Assembly (NCBI RefSeq): GCF_958439165.1
Contig: NZ_OY288122.1
Location: forward strand, 54,822 to 118,821
Direction of reading: 5' to 3'
From: an uncultured Hydrogenophaga sp.
GTDB taxonomy: Bacteria > Pseudomonadota > Gammaproteobacteria > Burkholderiales > Burkholderiaceae_C
Length of the DNA stretch: 64,000 nucleotides
Below the pieces are notes generated by a model that was given only the letters and a program-made list of their open reading frames with translations, did no database searches and was not told the origin of the DNA. The position numbers were made by a program, and so were the translations under genes. Position 1 is the first letter of the stretch, and each line of letters starts with the position of its first letter. Shown one piece after another: positions 8,964 to 20,000 of this stretch.

Positions 8964-9593
8964 TCAGACCAGTCCGTTGCGGATGGCGTAGACGGTGAGT
9001 TCGGCGTTGTTGGTCAGGTGCAGCTTTTCCAGCACCCGGGCCCGGTAGACGCTGACCGTCTTGGGGCTGAGCATGAGCTCCTCGGCAATGTCCGAGAGCT
9101 TGCGACCCGATGCGATCTTCTGCAGGGTCTGCAGCTCACGCTCGGAGAGGCTGGCATGCAGCTCCTCGCTTTCTGGCGCGTTGAGGGTGTCGACCAGCAT
9201 CTCCGCCACGGCAGGCGTGACGTACTTGCGGCCCTGCATCACCACCCGGATGGCCTGCACCAGCTCGGCCGGATCGCCCGCCTTGTTGAGGTAGCCCCGG
9301 GCGCCGGCCCGCAGGCAGCGGATGGCGTACTGGTCTTCCGGGTACATGGACACCACCAGCGTCCGGACGGTGGAGCCCTCCTCCTTGAGCGCTGCCAGCA
9401 CCTCCAGCCCGCCCCGCCCAGGCATGTTGAGGTCCAGCACCAGCACATCGCAGGGCGACTTGCGCATCAGCTCCCGGAGTTCGGGGTAGCTGCCGGCCTC
9501 GCCCACCACCTGGATGTCGACCGCCTCGGCAATGGTGTCGCGGATGCCGCGACGCACCACGGCATGGTCGTCGCAGAGGATCACCTTGATCAT
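8964..9593 (-). CDS. NarL/FixJ-family response regulator
   Basis: 209 residues. The receiver domain (1-120) has acid pair D8/D9, phosphoacceptor D54 (VLDLNMPGRGG) and K104. The LuxR-type helix-turn-helix at about 145-205 has SERELQTLQKIASGRKLSDIAEEL and LSPKTVSVYRARVLEKL. It therefore should bind DNA when phosphorylated. Its start overlaps the stop of the upstream sensor kinase (ATGA), so the two form a two-component pair. The target genes are unknown; the divergent chemotaxis operon is an obvious candidate by position only. Confidence 0.93.
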   Translation of the reverse strand: MIKVILCDDHAVVRRGIRDTIAEAVDIQVVGEAGSYPELRELMRKSPCDVLVLDLNMPGRGGLEVLAALKEEGSTVRTLVVSMYPEDQYAIRCLRAGARGYLNKAGDPAELVQAIRVVMQGRKYVTPAVAEMLVDTLNAPESEELHASLSERELQTLQKIASGRKLSDIAEELMLSPKTVSVYRARVLEKLHLTNNAELTVYAIRNGLV

Positions 9594-10696
9594 GTTGTTC
9601 CTTGTTCAGCGTCGGCCAGATCCTGGGCCGACGGCAGCGGCACCGACAGGATGACCGAAGTGCCGCCCGATGACGAGCTGATGTCCAGCCACCCACCCAC
9701 CTGCGCCGCCCGTTCGCGCAGGCCGAGCAGGCCGAACGATTTGGACTTGCGCAGCGCGTCGCCCTGCAGACCGCAGCCGTTGTCGCTCACCTCCACGGTG
9801 AGCACGCCCTCGCGGTCGCTGAGGTCGATGTCCACCGCCGTGGCCTGTGCGTGCTTGACGACGTTGGTGAGCGCTTCCTGCGCTGTGCGGTAGGCCACCA
9901 GCTGAAGGTGGCGCGGCACGTCGATGGTCTCGGCAGAACGGCGCAAGTGCACCCGGATGCCGGTGCGGCGTTCAAAGCCGCTGGCCAGCCACTGCACCGC
10001 CGCCACCAGCCCCTGGTCGAGGATGGGCGGGCGCAGGTTCAGCATGATCCGCTGGCTGGCATCCAGTGCGTGCTGGAGCATTTCCAGGGCGGCCGCCACG
10101 TGGGCCTGCATGTCGGGGTCGGCCGCCCGCCGGCCGACCCAGGCCAGATCGAGCTTCACCGCCGCCAGCGCGCCACCGATGTCATCGTGGATCTCGCGGG
10201 CGATGCTGGCGCGCTCCTGCTCGATGCTGGTCTGCAGGTGTTCGGCCAGCTCGGCGATGCGCCGCCGCGACTCGGCCAGCTCGGCATCGGCCTGGGCCTT
10301 GGCCCGGCGGGTGTGCGACATCTCCAGCGCACGCTCGATCACGTGCGAGAGCCGGTGCATGCTGTCCTTGAGCAGGTAATCGCTCACACCCTTGTGCATG
10401 GCCTCCACCGCGGCAGCCTCGCCGATGGCGCCCGACAGGATCACGAACGGCAGATCGGGCCGGAGCTCCCGGGCCACCTCCCAGGCATCGAGGCCGGTGA
10501 AGCCGGGCAGGTGGTAGTCGGCCAGGACGATGTCGAAACGGCCGTGAGCGAGTTCACGCCGGAAGTCGTCCATGGCGTCCACCAGCACCAGTTCGGTCGG
10601 CAGCTTGTTGCGCTGCAACGCGAACTTCACCAGAGCATGGTCGACGCGGGAGTCCTCGAGGTGAAGGATGCGGACCGGGGGGGTGTCGGTGGTCAC
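9590..10696 (-). CDS. Receiver-HisKA_3 sensor kinase (soluble)
   Basis: 368 residues with no membrane segment. An N-terminal receiver domain (D15, D60, K110) is followed by a coiled coil, then a NarX/DegS-type HisKA_3 dimerisation domain with H170 in REIHDDIGGALAAV and a HATPase_c domain (EALTNVVKHA as N box, VSDNGCGL, GLLGLRERAAQVGG). The kinase is placed after a receiver, so it is probably controlled by another kinase or receiver rather than by a membrane sensor of its own. It is coupled by a 4-base overlap to the LuxR-type regulator and is divergent from the chemotaxis operon. Confidence 0.92.
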   Translation of the reverse strand: MTTDTPPVRILHLEDSRVDHALVKFALQRNKLPTELVLVDAMDDFRRELAHGRFDIVLADYHLPGFTGLDAWEVARELRPDLPFVILSGAIGEAAAVEAMHKGVSDYLLKDSMHRLSHVIERALEMSHTRRAKAQADAELAESRRRIAELAEHLQTSIEQERASIAREIHDDIGGALAAVKLDLAWVGRRAADPDMQAHVAAALEMLQHALDASQRIMLNLRPPILDQGLVAAVQWLASGFERRTGIRVHLRRSAETIDVPRHLQLVAYRTAQEALTNVVKHAQATAVDIDLSDREGVLTVEVSDNGCGLQGDALRKSKSFGLLGLRERAAQVGGWLDISSSSGGTSVILSVPLPSAQDLADAEQGTT

Positions 10697-10711
10697 GGGT
10701 TGAAATGGCTC

Positions 10712-10738
10712 TGAATTCGGCCCGTTTTCAGCCGATAA
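10712..10738 (+). promoter_or_regulatory. Sigma-28 (FliA)-type promoter for the chemotaxis operon
   Basis: TGAATTCG, then exactly 11 bases, then GCCGATAA at 10731-10738. The -10 box matches the enterobacterial FliA consensus (TAAAGTTT-N11-GCCGATAA) perfectly and the -35 box keeps T-AA. The predicted RNA start near 10745 lies downstream of the ATG at 10705, so it supports the later start at 10798 for the first gene. Confidence 0.75.
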
Positions 10739-10797
10739 GGGGTTTCGAGGCTGTTGAAAATTGTAATACCCCCACCCCTTCGAACCACCCGACGATC

Positions 10798-11241
10798 ATG
10801 CACACCCCCCAGACGATGCCCCCGCCACCGTCCGTCTCGATGCCGGTCGCGCTGGTGGCCGACGTGCAGGATGCCCTGCTGATGGTGATGACCGACCTTC
10901 AGCGGCTGGAAGGCCTGCTGGACCATGCCACCGCCAATCTGCTGGACCGCTTCAACCGGGCCGACGCTGCGCTCGGCCAGCTGGAATCGCCCCAGAACGC
11001 CGAGCTGCTGCGCATCCGCCAGAACCTGAACCAGGCCGTCACCGAACTTCAGTTCCACGACATGGCCACCCAGCTGCTGGTGCACACCGGCCAGGTGCTC
11101 AAGAGCTGTGCCTGGCGACTCGGTGCCGAGGTGATCGACGCCGAAGAAGACGAAGTTCCCCTCCAGCTCGACCCGATGCCGGGTCGTCCCAGTCCGGTGA
11201 CCCAGAACGAGATGGACGCTGGCTCCATCGAGCTTTTCTGA
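10798..11241 (+). CDS. Small CheZ-like chemotaxis protein
   Basis: 147 residues from the ATG at 10798, chosen because the sigma-28-like promoter lies after the upstream in-frame ATG (10705). The protein is mainly helical. The segment LQFHDMATQLL (D88, Q92) has the D-x-x-x-Q spacing of the CheZ catalytic motif (DLTGQ, with D143 and Q147 in E. coli). The protein ends in AGSIELF after a proline-rich linker, much as CheZ ends in a CheY-binding tail after a linker. It is far shorter than CheZ (about 214 residues). It is first in the che operon, 60 bases before cheY. Role inferred: CheY-P phosphatase or another CheY partner. Confidence 0.55.
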   Translation: MHTPQTMPPPPSVSMPVALVADVQDALLMVMTDLQRLEGLLDHATANLLDRFNRADAALGQLESPQNAELLRIRQNLNQAVTELQFHDMATQLLVHTGQVLKSCAWRLGAEVIDAEEDEVPLQLDPMPGRPSPVTQNEMDAGSIELF

Positions 11242-11301
11242 CATCCGCCATTCAAGCCACCGCCCCAGCAGTCGATAACAGACGAAACACGGAGCCACCC
11301 C

Positions 11302-11664
11302 ATGCGATCCATTCTTGCCGTAGACGATTCGGCCTCCATGCGAAAAATGGTGTCATTCACCCTGACCGGCGCGGGCTACCACGTGGTGGAAGCGGTGGAC
11401 GGTCTGGATGCCTATGAAAAGGCGCAGAACCACACCATCGACCTGGTGCTGACCGACCAGAACATGCCCAACATGGACGGCCTGTCGCTGACGCGCAAGC
11501 TGCGGGAGCACCCCCGCTTCAAGACCATCCCGATCCTGATGCTGACCACCGAGTCCAGCGACCTGATGAAGCAGGCCGGTCGCAGCGCGGGCGCCACGGG
11601 CTGGCTGGTCAAGCCCTTCGACCCGGCCCGGCTGATCGAAGTGATCGCCAAGGTCATCCGCTGA
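11302..11664 (+). CDS. cheY: Chemotaxis response regulator CheY
   Basis: 120-residue single receiver domain with D8/D9, phosphoacceptor D52 (VLTDQNMPNMDG), switch T/S positions (MLTTESS) and K104 (WLVKPFDP). CheY-P carries the signal from CheA to FliM at the motor. A GGAG sequence precedes the ATG. It lies between the CheZ-like gene and cheA. Confidence 0.96.
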   Translation: MRSILAVDDSASMRKMVSFTLTGAGYHVVEAVDGLDAYEKAQNHTIDLVLTDQNMPNMDGLSLTRKLREHPRFKTIPILMLTTESSDLMKQAGRSAGATGWLVKPFDPARLIEVIAKVIR

Positions 11665-11685
11665 CCGGCGGCCAAGGAGTACCTC

Positions 11686-13896
11686 ATGGGTGAACTGATG
11701 AACGAGGGCCCGAACCTCGGCAACGATTTCGACCTGACCCAGTTCTACGCCATCTTCTTCGAGGAAGCCGGCGAGAACCTGGACCAGATGGAGCAGATGC
11801 TGCTGGCGGTGGACGTGAATGCCGCCGACGACGAGGAGCTCAATGCCATCTTCCGCTGCGCCCACTCCATCAAGGGCGGTGCCGCCACCTTCGGCTTTGC
11901 CGACGTGGCCGAGCTGACGCACCAGATGGAGTCGCTGCTGGACAAGCTGCGCCGCCACGAACTCAAGCCGACGGCTGCGATGGTCGACGTGCTGCTGGAG
12001 TCGTCGGACGCCCTGCGCGGCCTGCTCGGCCGGCACCAGACCGGTGGCGGCCAAGGCCCGTCCAACCATGAACTGGTGGCCCGGATCTATGCCCTGGCCA
12101 ACGGTGGCGATGCCGCCGGACCCGCTGCCCTGCCCGCCCCCGCGCCCGCGCCCGAACCCGCCGCACCCGTGGTGACGGCCGTGCCGCTGGTGCAGGCGGT
12201 GGCCGAACTGGTGGTCGACCCCGAGCTGACCGCCCCTGCCACACCCGCCGGCATGCCGGCCGCCCGCCCGGCACAGGGTGAGCGCCAGCTGGACATCCAC
12301 ATCGGTCCGCTGTCCAGCCTGGCCCTGGCCGACGGCATTGCCGAGCTGTTCCGCGACATTCCCGGCCTGGGTCAGATCGAACGCCAGTCCACCCAGGGCG
12401 ACACCCACCGCATCTTTCACGTCCGCACCGGCACCAGCGACGCGGACCTGATGGACCTGTTCACCTTCCATGTGGGCAAGGACCAGATCCGCCTGGAGCC
12501 GGTCGTTGCTGCCGCTCCTGCCGTGGCAGTGGTGAAGCCGGCCGCGGCCGCCGATTTCGGCTTCTTCGACGGTGCGCCGGGTGTCCCCACCGAATCCCCG
12601 GCCGCCACTGCCCAGGCGCCCGCCGGCGACCTGGCCAAACCGGCCGGCGAGGCCGCAGCGACCGGTGGTCCGGCCCCGGCTGCCACCGCGGCCAAGACGG
12701 ACCAGCGTGCCGGCGCCGCCTCGGCGGGTCTCGAATCGACGACGCTGCGCGTCTCGGTGAGCAAGGTCGACCAGCTCATCAACCTGGTGGGCGAACTCGT
12801 CATCACCCAGGCCATGCTGGCCCAGAAGAGCCGCGACCTGGAGCCCAGCGTCAACCAGGCGCTGCTGGCCGGCCTGGCCGATCTGGACCGCAACACCCGC
12901 GACCTGCAGGAAGCGGTCATGTCGATCCGCATGATCCCCATGTCGGTGGTGTTCAACCGCTTCCCGCGCATGCTGCGCGACCTGGCCAGCAAGCTGGGCA
13001 AAAAGGTGGAGCTGGTCACGCACGGTGAAGCCACCGAGCTGGACAAGGGGCTGGTGGAGAAGATCACCGACCCGCTGACCCACCTGATCCGCAACAGCTG
13101 CGACCACGGCATCGAGCTGCCGGCCGACCGCCGCGCCAAGGGCAAGAACGAGACCGGCACCATCACCCTGTCGGCCACCCACCAGGGCGGCAGCATCCTG
13201 ATCGAGGTGCGTGACGACGGCCGTGGCCTCTCCCGCGAGAAGCTGCTGACCAAGGCGCGCGAAAAAGGCATCGACGCTCCGGACTCCATGTCCGACGCCG
13301 AGGTCTGGGGCCTGATCTTCGCGCCAGGCTTCTCCACCGCCGCCGAGGTGACCGACGTCTCCGGCCGTGGCGTCGGCATGGACGTGGTCAAGAAGAACAT
13401 CACCGCCCTGGGCGGCACGGTCGAGATCGACTCCGCCGAAGGCTACGGGATGCGCGTCTCGGTGCGCCTGCCGCTCACCCTGGCCATCATGGACGGCATG
13501 TCGGTCCGGGTCAGCGACGAGGTCTACATCCTGCCGCTGGCCAGCGTGATCGAGTCGTTCCAGATCAAGCCCAAGGAGATCAACACCGTGGCGCAGGGCG
13601 CCCGCGTGGTCAAGGTCCGGGACGAGTTCATGCCGGTCATCGAACTGGAGCAGGTGTTCCAGGTGCCGCGCTTCGAGCACAACGGCAACAGCCCGATCAT
13701 GGTCGTGGTGGAAGCCGACGGCTCCCGCGTCGCCCTGATGGTCGACGAGCTGCTGGGCCAGCAGCAGGTGGTGATCAAGAACCTCGAGTCCAACTACCGC
13801 AAGGTGCCCAACGTGTCGGGGGCCACCATCCTGGGCGACGGCAAGGTGGCGCTGATCCTGGACACCTCGGGTCTGGTGCGCCGTTCGCGCCACTGA
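11686..13896 (+). CDS. cheA: Chemotaxis histidine kinase CheA
   Basis: 736 residues. The N-terminal HPt domain has phospho-histidine H60 (RCAHSIKGGAATFGF). An Ala/Pro linker leads to a small P2-like domain (about 200-275), then a second A/P linker. The P3 dimerisation domain starts at about 345 (LRVSVSKVDQLINLVGELVI), followed by HATPase_c with HLIRNSCDHGIE and VRDDGRGLSREK, and a CheW-like P5 domain at the C terminus. The start follows AAGGAG at good spacing. CheA phosphorylates CheY and CheB according to receptor state. No cheW gene stands beside it in this window. Confidence 0.97.
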   Translation: MGELMNEGPNLGNDFDLTQFYAIFFEEAGENLDQMEQMLLAVDVNAADDEELNAIFRCAHSIKGGAATFGFADVAELTHQMESLLDKLRRHELKPTAAMVDVLLESSDALRGLLGRHQTGGGQGPSNHELVARIYALANGGDAAGPAALPAPAPAPEPAAPVVTAVPLVQAVAELVVDPELTAPATPAGMPAARPAQGERQLDIHIGPLSSLALADGIAELFRDIPGLGQIERQSTQGDTHRIFHVRTGTSDADLMDLFTFHVGKDQIRLEPVVAAAPAVAVVKPAAAADFGFFDGAPGVPTESPAATAQAPAGDLAKPAGEAAATGGPAPAATAAKTDQRAGAASAGLESTTLRVSVSKVDQLINLVGELVITQAMLAQKSRDLEPSVNQALLAGLADLDRNTRDLQEAVMSIRMIPMSVVFNRFPRMLRDLASKLGKKVELVTHGEATELDKGLVEKITDPLTHLIRNSCDHGIELPADRRAKGKNETGTITLSATHQGGSILIEVRDDGRGLSREKLLTKAREKGIDAPDSMSDAEVWGLIFAPGFSTAAEVTDVSGRGVGMDVVKKNITALGGTVEIDSAEGYGMRVSVRLPLTLAIMDGMSVRVSDEVYILPLASVIESFQIKPKEINTVAQGARVVKVRDEFMPVIELEQVFQVPRFEHNGNSPIMVVVEADGSRVALMVDELLGQQQVVIKNLESNYRKVPNVSGATILGDGKVALILDTSGLVRRSRH

Positions 13897-13951
13897 GCCC
13901 GGTCTGACCGAACACCCCGGGGCGAACCGCCCCGACCTTTGAAAGCTTGCG

Positions 13952-14836
13952 ATGCTGCTGCAGACCACCCCCACCCGGCGCCCAGCGGCCCAGCCTGCCC
14001 CCCGCGTGCCGGTCTCCGGCGACGGTCCGCTGGCCGAAGGCCGCGAGTTCGTCTGGTCGGACAGCGACTTCACCCGCATCAAGGCGCTGATCTACCAGCG
14101 CGCCGGCATCAGCCTGCACGACGGCAAGCACGCCATGGTCTACAGCCGCGTCTCGCGCCGCCTGCGCGAGACCGGCCACGCCAGCTTCAAGAGCTACCTG
14201 GACTGGCTGGAGCACCATGACGGCCCGGAATGGCAGGAATTCATCAATGCCCTGACCACCAACCTGACCGCCTTCTTCCGGGAAGCGCACCACTTCGACA
14301 TCCTGTCCCGGATGCTGGCCGAACGCCGCACCCACGACTGGAAGATCTGGTGCTCCGCGGCCTCCACCGGCGAGGAGCCTTACTCGATTGCCATGACCTG
14401 CACCGAGGTGCTGGGCGGCAGTGGCCATTTCGACATCCTCAACAGCGACATCGACACCAAGGTGCTGCAGACCGCACAGCGGGGTGTCTACAAGGCCGAT
14501 TCCAAGGGCCTCACGCCAGAGCGGCTGCAGCGTTTCTTCCTGCGCGGCAAGGGCACCAATTCGGGTCTGATGCGGGTCAGGCCGGAGCTGCAGAAGCACC
14601 TGCGCTTCCAGACCGTCAACCTGATCCAGGATCTGTCCCTGCGCGAGACCTTCGACGTGGTGTTCTGCCGCAACGTCATGATCTATTTCGACGCCGCCAC
14701 CCAGCGGGCCGTGCTCGAACGCATCCACCGGGTGATGAAGCCGGGCGGCATGCTGTTCGTCGGCCACGCCGAAAACTTCAGCGACGCACGTAACCTGTTC
14801 GTGCTGCGCGGAAAGACCGTCTATGAACGCATCTGA
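13952..14836 (+). CDS. cheR: Chemotaxis protein methyltransferase CheR
   Basis: 294 residues. The N-terminal helical domain (FTRIKALIYQRAGISL) is followed by an AdoMet-binding methyltransferase domain with WCSAASTGEEPYSIAM, the DIDTKVL segment and VFCRNVMIYFD. CheR methylates receptor glutamates for adaptation. It has a proline-rich extension of about 35 residues at the start. It overlaps cheD by 14 bases. Confidence 0.97.
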   Translation: MLLQTTPTRRPAAQPAPRVPVSGDGPLAEGREFVWSDSDFTRIKALIYQRAGISLHDGKHAMVYSRVSRRLRETGHASFKSYLDWLEHHDGPEWQEFINALTTNLTAFFREAHHFDILSRMLAERRTHDWKIWCSAASTGEEPYSIAMTCTEVLGGSGHFDILNSDIDTKVLQTAQRGVYKADSKGLTPERLQRFFLRGKGTNSGLMRVRPELQKHLRFQTVNLIQDLSLRETFDVVFCRNVMIYFDAATQRAVLERIHRVMKPGGMLFVGHAENFSDARNLFVLRGKTVYERI

Positions 14837-15485
14837 TGCCGGTCTGATCAAGCGCCCGCCCGTGCCCGACCGTTCGCGTCTGGACGCGCTCAAGGCACGC
14901 AAGCCCCGACCCGGGGAGGCCAGCTTCTTCTACCGCGACCACCACTTCAAGCAGGACGCCGTCAAGGTGCTGCCGGGCGAGTACTACGTCACGGGCGACG
15001 ACATCGTGATCATGACGGTGCTGGGCTCCTGCATTGCCGCCTGCATCTACGACCCGCGCGCTCGGGTGGGCGGCATGAACCACTTCATGCTGCCCGAGGG
15101 CGGGGCCGACTCCGGCGGGCGCTACGGCTCGTACGCGATGGAACTGCTGATCAACGAGATGATGAAGCTCGGTGCCCGGCGCGAGACCATGCAGGCCAAG
15201 GTGTTCGGTGGCGGCCAGGTGATGCACACCTTCACCACCATGAACGTGGGCGAACGCAACACCAAGTTCGTGCTGGACTACCTGCAGACCGAACGCATCG
15301 CCGTGGTGTCCAAGGATGTGCTGGACATCCATCCGCGCAAGGTGGTGTTCTTCCCGGCCAGCGGCAAGGCCATGGTGAAGCGCCTGGCCCACTCGCACCC
15401 CGAAAACCTGGAAACCCAGGAACGCAAGGGCAGCGCTGCGGTGGTGGCTTCCACCACGGCCGGCGGCTCGATCGACCTTTTCTGA
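14823..15485 (+). CDS. cheD: Receptor deamidase CheD
   Basis: 220 residues. The catalytic cysteine lies in VLGSCIAACIYD and the histidine in GGMNHFMLP, both standard for CheD; KVFGGGQVM and NVGERNTKFVLDYL follow. CheD converts receptor glutamines to glutamates. The protein ends in GGSIDLF, nearly the same tail as the CheZ-like protein encoded 4 kb upstream (AGSIELF). It is placed between cheR and cheB. Confidence 0.96.
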   Translation: MNASDAGLIKRPPVPDRSRLDALKARKPRPGEASFFYRDHHFKQDAVKVLPGEYYVTGDDIVIMTVLGSCIAACIYDPRARVGGMNHFMLPEGGADSGGRYGSYAMELLINEMMKLGARRETMQAKVFGGGQVMHTFTTMNVGERNTKFVLDYLQTERIAVVSKDVLDIHPRKVVFFPASGKAMVKRLAHSHPENLETQERKGSAAVVASTTAGGSIDLF

Positions 15486-15497
15486 CGGAGATAACCC

Positions 15498-16604
15498 ATG
15501 GCCAAGATCCGCGTCGTGGTGGTGGACGATTCGGCGCTGGTTCGCAGCCTGCTGACCGAGATCATCAACCGCCAGCCCGACATGACCTGTGTCGGCGCCG
15601 CCGCCGACCCCCTGGTGGCGCGCGAGATGATCCGCGAGACCAACCCCGACGTCATCACGCTGGACGTGGAGATGCCGCGCATGGACGGCCTGGAGTTCCT
15701 CTCGCGCCTGATGCGCCTGCGACCGATGCCGGTGGTGATGGTCTCCACGCTCACCGAACAGGGCGCCGAGATCACGCTGCGCGCCCTGGAAATGGGCGCT
15801 GTCGACTTCGTGGCCAAGCCCCGTATCGGCGTATCGGCCGGTCTGCAGGAGCTCGCCGGCGACATCGTCGACAAGATCCGGGTGGCCGCCGCCGCGCATG
15901 TGCGCCGGCTGGGTCCGACGCCGGCAGCCGACAGCCGTGTGTCGAATGCCACGCCGGCGGCGGCTGCGCCGGTCGAACCGGTGCGCGCCCCCTTGCCGCG
16001 GATCTCGACCGAGAAGATCATCTGCATCGGCGCATCCACCGGCGGCACCGAAGCCATCCGGGAGGTGCTCACCCCCCTGCCTGCCGATTCGCCCGCCATC
16101 GTCATCACCCAGCACATGCCCGCCGGCTTCACCACCAGCTTTGCCAACCGCCTGGACACCCTGTGCAAGATCCGGGTGCAGGAAGCCCGTGACGGCCAGC
16201 GCATCCTGCCGGGACATGCCTACATTGCCCCGGGCGGCCGGCACCTGCGCATCGACCGCAGCGGCTCCAACTACGTGGCCGTGGTCGAGGACACCGAACC
16301 GGTCAACCGTCACCGCCCGTCGGTGGAGGTGCTGTTCCGGTCCGCTGCCCGGGTGCTCGGCCCGAATGCTATCGGCATCATGCTCACCGGCATGGGCGGC
16401 GACGGCGCCGTGGCCATGCGCGAAATGAAGGACGCCGGCAGCTACAACTATGTGCAGGACGAAGCCTCCTGCGTGGTGTTCGGCATGCCCCGCATGGCCA
16501 TCCAGCACGGCGCCGCCCACGAGGTGCTGCCCCTGGGACAGATCGCACCCGCCGTGCTGACCCGTCTGTCCAGCATTCCGTCGGGCGTTCGACACCGCAT
16601 CTGA
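15498..16604 (+). CDS. cheB: Chemotaxis methylesterase CheB
   Basis: 368 residues. The receiver domain (1-120) has D10/D11, D56 (TLDVEMPRMDG) and K108. An A/P linker is followed by the methylesterase domain with the catalytic triad S180 (GASTGGTEAI), H206 (QHMPAG) and D302 (GMGGDGA). CheA phosphorylates the receiver to activate demethylation. A GGAG sequence 9 bases before the ATG supports the start. It is the last recognisable gene of the chemotaxis operon. Confidence 0.97.
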   Translation: MAKIRVVVVDDSALVRSLLTEIINRQPDMTCVGAAADPLVAREMIRETNPDVITLDVEMPRMDGLEFLSRLMRLRPMPVVMVSTLTEQGAEITLRALEMGAVDFVAKPRIGVSAGLQELAGDIVDKIRVAAAAHVRRLGPTPAADSRVSNATPAAAAPVEPVRAPLPRISTEKIICIGASTGGTEAIREVLTPLPADSPAIVITQHMPAGFTTSFANRLDTLCKIRVQEARDGQRILPGHAYIAPGGRHLRIDRSGSNYVAVVEDTEPVNRHRPSVEVLFRSAARVLGPNAIGIMLTGMGGDGAVAMREMKDAGSYNYVQDEASCVVFGMPRMAIQHGAAHEVLPLGQIAPAVLTRLSSIPSGVRHRI

Positions 16605-16653
16605 GGTCGAACCCGATACATTCCAACGATCGCCATCGTCGAAGAGTTCTCCC

Positions 16654-17159
16654 ATGAACATGCTGCGCCGCACCATCGCCCTTGCCTCCCTCCTCTGCAT
16701 CCTGCCCGCCATGGCGCAGAACCGGGCACTGCCCGAGCCGAAGGGGCGAGCGGTGCTGACGGTCAGCGGCAAGATCGGTGTGAAGAACCGGGGCGAAACG
16801 GCGGCGTTCGACATGGCCATGCTCGAAGCCCTGCCCCAGCACAGCTTCACCACCCGCACCCCGTGGTACGACCGGCCGGTGAAGTTCACCGGCCCGCTGC
16901 TGTCGGACGTGCTGGAAGCGGTCCAGGCCAGCGGCACCACCCTCAGCGCGGTGGCGATCAACGACTACAAGATCACCATTCCGGCCGATGACACCCGCAA
17001 GTTCAAGGTGGTCATGGCCCGCCTGATCGACGACAAGCCGATCCCGGTGCGGGACAAGGGCCCCCTGTTCATCGTCTACCCCTTCGACAGCGCCGCCGAG
17101 CTGCGCTCCTCCACCTACTACGAACGTTCCATCTGGCAGCTCAAGGCCGTGGAGATCCA

Positions 17160-17163
<4 letters not shown>
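16654..17163 (+). CDS. Periplasmic molybdopterin-domain-like protein, likely sensor partner
   Basis: 169 residues with a signal peptide (IALASLLCILPAMA, cleavage near AMA-Q). The mature part resembles the fold of periplasmic oxidoreductase molybdopterin-binding domain proteins: a VSGKIG strand, FDMAMLEALPQHSF, then FTGPLLSDVLEAV, and a C-terminal YERSIWQLKAVEI. The cofactor-ligating cysteine of true sulfite-oxidase-type enzymes is not evident, so it probably does not carry Moco. The stop overlaps the start of the hybrid kinase (ATGA). Inferred role: periplasmic ligand-binding accessory of that kinase. Confidence 0.6.
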
Positions 17164-19424
<2,261 letters not shown>

Positions 19425-19437
19425 CGACTGACGCTGA

Positions 19438-19938
19438 TCAGACCCGGCGGCTGATGATCTGTCCGGTCTGGCCGGCTGCGCTGTTCAGGGCCGCTTCGTC
19501 GTACAGGCTGGCCACTCGGGCGCCTGTGCTGTTGGCACCGGGCTCTTTTTCGTTCAACGCCTGGTCCACCACAGCCGCACTGGCGTCCCAGGTGTCGACC
19601 AGCACCTGCCGCAGGCGCTCGATGGCCTCGCGGTCGGCTGCTTCCTGAGCTTCCCGGGCTTCCTGCTCGGCCCGGCGTTGTTCGGCCTGGGCCTGGGCGT
19701 CGGCCAGGCGGGCAGCAGCGTCGGTGTTCTCACGCCCCGGCGTCGCTGATTCGGCGGGTGTCTGCGCTTCGGTGCTCCCTCGACGGCGCGCCCGCCCGGG
19801 GTCTTCTTCGGCCTGTGCCGAGGCGACCGCACCCACAGGCGCCACCGGCGTGACCGCCGCCACCGGACGGGTCGGCGTGGTCAGCGGGGTGGTGGCACCG
19901 GGCCAGCTGGCAGGGGCAGTGGTGGAAATCTGGATCAT
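19438..19938 (-). CDS. Uncharacterised alanine-rich coiled-coil protein
   Basis: 166 residues from the ATG at 19938, which has GGGGGA upstream; an in-frame start 7 codons earlier is possible. No signal peptide or membrane helix. The A/P/T-rich first 75 residues look disordered; residues 80-125 form a charged helix (AEQRRAEQEAREAQEAAD); the end is a short ordered segment (STGARVASLYDEAAL). I do not recognise the family. It lies downstream of the signalling operon but is separated from it by a terminator, and is convergent with the hybrid kinase gene 13 bases away. Confidence 0.6.
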   Translation of the reverse strand: MIQISTTAPASWPGATTPLTTPTRPVAAVTPVAPVGAVASAQAEEDPGRARRRGSTEAQTPAESATPGRENTDAAARLADAQAQAEQRRAEQEAREAQEAADREAIERLRQVLVDTWDASAAVVDQALNEKEPGANSTGARVASLYDEAALNSAAGQTGQIISRRV

Positions 19939-20000
19939 GGTCGGGTCCCCCGAAGGCAACAGACCGGGGGCTTTCCCGGCTGTCTGACCCTTGATTCGAC

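Noticed and set aside
11353..14082. Minus-strand open frame of 909 codons opposite cheY-cheA
   Set aside because: Antisense shadow of CheA; long only because stop codons are rare in GC-rich DNA.
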